Positions 5,552 through 7,905 of a stretch of DNA of 7,905 bases are shown one piece after another. Under the pieces are notes generated by a model, which saw only the letters and a list, made by a program, of their open reading frames with translations, ran no database searches and was not told the DNA's origin. Each line of letters starts with the position of its first letter. Positions within the stretch are counted from its first letter, which is position 1. Origin of the DNA: an uncultured bacterium (lineage in GTDB: Bacteria; Patescibacteriota; Patescibacteriia; Patescibacteriales; UBA12465); the NCBI GenBank assembly GCA_937983635.1, contig CALJZR010000002.1:1-7905 (forward strand), written 5' to 3'. The translations under genes were made by a program, and so were the position numbers.

Positions 5552-5626
5552 ACCTGCCGAACTGAGATTTCAAGCTAGTTTACTAGTGAGAAATCAGAAG
5601 GTTCTAGAGCTATATGTTCCGCAGGT
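5552..5626 (+). other. Expansion segment in 23S domain I
   Basis: The closing stem ACCTGC (5552-5557) with GCAGGT (5621-5626) encloses an extra hairpin, CTG..ATTTC (5562-5571) with GAAATCAG (5590-5597), tipped by CTAGT/ACTAG (5575-5579, 5582-5586). The interval 5545-5720 is 176 nt against about 60 nt in E. coli as I recall it; other bacteria are intermediate. Confidence 0.65.
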
Positions 5627-5846
5627 GTTGCAAGACAGCGCGTTTACCCTCTAGATTGGGTAGAGGAGAGTCATAAAAGATAATTTTTAGCAGAAGCGAG
5701 TTGGAAAGCTCGGCCAGAGAGGGTGATAGCCCCGTAAGCGAAAAAAATTATTTCTCTTCAGCGTTTGTTCTTAAGTAGTGCGGGACTCGTGAAATCCCGT
5801 ATGAATCAGGGTCGACTATGACCCAAGGCTAAATATTTCTTATGAT

Positions 5847-5883
<37 letters not shown>

Positions 5884-6060
5884 CATCCCGAGAGGGAGGT
5901 GAAATAGTACCTGAAACCATATACTTACAAAGAGTCGGAGCCCAGTTTACTGGGTGACGGCGTGCCTATTGAAGAATGAGCCAACGAGTTTGTTCTATGT
6001 GGCTTACATAATCTCCTCCGGAGAGTATGTGTAGTGAAAGCGAGGGTTAATAGCCCGCAT

Positions 6061-6111
6061 TGTGCTTCACTTTTGCGCATTAAGTAATTAGTGCGTTAAA
6101 AGTGAAGTACA
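6061..6111 (+). other. Expansion hairpin in 23S domain II
   Basis: A stem of about 22 bp with a GTAA (GNRA-type) tetraloop (6084-6087). TGTGC (6061-6065) pairs with GTACA (6107-6111), TTCACTTTT (6066-6074) with AAAAGTGAA (6098-6106), and CGCATTAA (6076-6083) with TTAGTGCG (6088-6095). It extends a helix tip near E. coli 650 and accounts for about 51 extra nt. Confidence 0.7.
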
Positions 6112-7362
6112 CGTCGCATGGACAAGACCCGAAGCCGGGTGATCTAACCATGTCCAGGTTGAACTCTGTCGAAAGATAGAGGAAGGACCGAACCCACGAG
6201 CCGTGCAACACTCGGGGATGAGATGTGGTTAGCGCAGAAATTGTAATCGAACTCGGCAATAGCTGGTTCTCCTCGAAATAGTTTTTGGACTAGCCTCGAG
6301 CGCTGACTGCGGGGGGTAGAGCACTGGATGAGGGCGGGTCGCAAGATACCGTCTTCAATCAAACTCCGAATACCCGTAGGTGAAGCTCGGGAGTCAGACC
6401 ATGGGCGCTAAGGTTCATTGGTCTAAAGGGAAACAGCCCAGATCACAATCTAAGGTCCCTAAATATATACTAAGTGTAAAAGGTGGTGTTGTGACTACGA
6501 CAGTTAGGAGGTTGGCTTAGAAGCAGCCATCCTTTAAAGATAGCGTAATAGCTCACTAATCAAGTTGTTTCGCGCCGAAAATTTACCGGGGCTAAGTATA
6601 TTACCGAAGATGTGAACTTTATGATTTATCATAGAGTGGTAGAGGAGCATTCTCTTCAGCGTTGAAGTCGTGTCGTGAGGCATGGTGGAGCGGAGAGAAG
6701 TGAGAATGTTGGCATGAGTAGCAAAAAGGCGGGTTAAAATCCCGCCCACCGAAAATCTAAGGTTTCCTGGGCAACGAGAATCGACCCAGGGTTAGTCGAT
6801 CCTAAGGCGCAGCTAATGTAGTGTTAGCGTAACCGATGGAAGAGCTGGTTAATATTCCAGCACTACTGTGTTTTTCCGAAGGAGGGACGCGGTTCTAAAG
6901 TTTGAGCGAGCTATGGTATGTTCGTTGGGGGTTTCAAGAAGCGGCCTAGGCAAATCCGGGCCAACAGCTTCAAGGAACAGTCAAGAGATGAAGTCGCAAG
7001 ACGGAATCAATTCAAGTAGCAGAGCCGACGAGAAAAACTTCTAGGGCTAAGGGCACAGTAACCGTACCGTAAACCGACACAGGTAGATGAGGCGAGAAGC
7101 CTAAGGTGTACGAGAGAACCTTCGCTAAGGAACTCGGCAAAACAGCGGCCGTAATTTCGAGATAAGGCCTGCCCTGCGCAAGCAGGGCCGCAGCTAAAGA
7201 GCTCAAGGGACTGTTTATCAAAAACACAGCTCTCTGCTAACTCGCAAGAGGATGTATAGAGGGTGAGGCCTGGCCAGTGTCCGAACGTTAAGAGGAGAGG
7301 TTAGCCCTTCGGGGCGAAGCTTTGAATCCAAGCGCGGATGAACGCCGGCGATAACTATAATC

Positions 7363-7415
<53 letters not shown>

Positions 7416-7567
7416 TTAACCACTTGAGCACTGTCTCAGCGAAGGACTCGGTGAAATTGCAAGACGAGTAAAGATGCTCGTTAACCACAGTCGGACGAAA
7501 AGACCCCGTGAAGCTTTACTACAACTTGATATTGAATTAGGGATACACATGTTCAGAATAGGTGGGA

Positions 7568-7577
7568 GCCTTCGGGC
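7568..7577 (+). other. Minimal H78 of the L1 stalk
   Basis: H77 is kept (GGTGG 7561-7565 with CCACC 7590-7594). H78 is only GCC-TTCG-GGC, 10 nt, against 35 nt (2127-2161) in E. coli. The 12-nt linker to the 3' arm of H77 keeps its E. coli length, so the loss is confined to H78. Confidence 0.75.
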
Positions 7578-7905
7578 AACAGTGAGATACCACCCTTGTT
7601 TATTTTTAATTCTAACCGCGTGTTACGCGGGACAGTGTCTGGTGGGTAGTTTGTCTGGGGCGGATGCCTCCCAAAATGTAACGGAGGCGTTTACAAAGGT
7701 TGGCTATCCCGGAATGGAAACCCGGGAGATAGTGTAAAGGCACAAGCCAGCTTTACTGCGAGACTTACCGGTCAAGCAGTCGCGAAAGCGGAACTTAGTG
7801 ATCCGACCATTCAATATAGGATGGTGGAAGCTCATCGGATAAAAGCTACTCCGGGGATAACAGGCTAGTCAGGTCCAAGAGTCCATATCGACGACCTGGC
7901 TCGGC

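Noticed and set aside
7474..7737. An 87-codon + strand frame near the window end.
   Set aside because: It lies wholly inside conserved 23S rRNA (domain V); the open frame is fortuitous.

Overview
The window reads as a piece of a small-genome bacterium, most likely a member of the Candidate Phyla Radiation (Patescibacteria; a Parcubacteria-like lineage is my best guess). The reasons are: a 23S rRNA gene with lineage-type expansions and a stripped L1 stalk, AT-rich spacers, mostly SD-less starts, and a compact set of core housekeeping genes. This placement is inference from the sequence alone. The stop codons seen are TAA and TAG, and nothing requires a recoded UGA.

Layout, all on the + strand. 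A 56-residue low-complexity C-terminal tail of an unidentified protein ends at 172 and is followed by an intrinsic terminator. A clean sigma70-type promoter (229-257) drives ftsH (283-2118), the membrane AAA+ zinc protease. A second promoter region (2121-2157) precedes rpmF (bL32) and nusB, which are 5 nt apart and closed by a strong terminator (2974-3000). Next come rnc (RNase III) and a pilT-type retraction ATPase, 4 nt apart. From 4826 to 5284 there is no conventional gene, but the stretch is dense in regulatory structure. From about 5285 to the window end (7905) runs a 23S rRNA gene, truncated by the window edge at about E. coli position 2496.

The most interesting region is the 23S leader. 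No 16S rRNA lies upstream; a near-consensus promoter (4915-4942) sits directly in front. About 100 nt downstream of that promoter is an intrinsic terminator (5039-5061) that would stop transcription before 23S. Its 5' arm can instead pair with an upstream segment to make a long alternative hairpin (5000-5044). The upstream arm overlaps the last codons of a 13-codon mini-ORF, and a boxA-like string lies at the hairpin tip. A much better rrn-type boxA (5140-5151, 11 of 12 matches to the E. coli element as I recall it) follows, and then four consecutive hairpins abut the mature 23S 5' end. This looks like a self-contained 23S transcription unit with attenuation and/or NusB-boxA antitermination.

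The genes fit together. NusB (antitermination), RNase III (rRNA processing), bL32 (large subunit) and 23S rRNA all serve ribosome synthesis within 5.5 kb. Other points of note: RNase III has Asn at a normally Asp metal-ligand position; helix H78 of the L1 stalk is cut to a 3-bp UUCG hairpin, predicting absent or altered uL1; and two expansion hairpins lie in 23S domains I and II.
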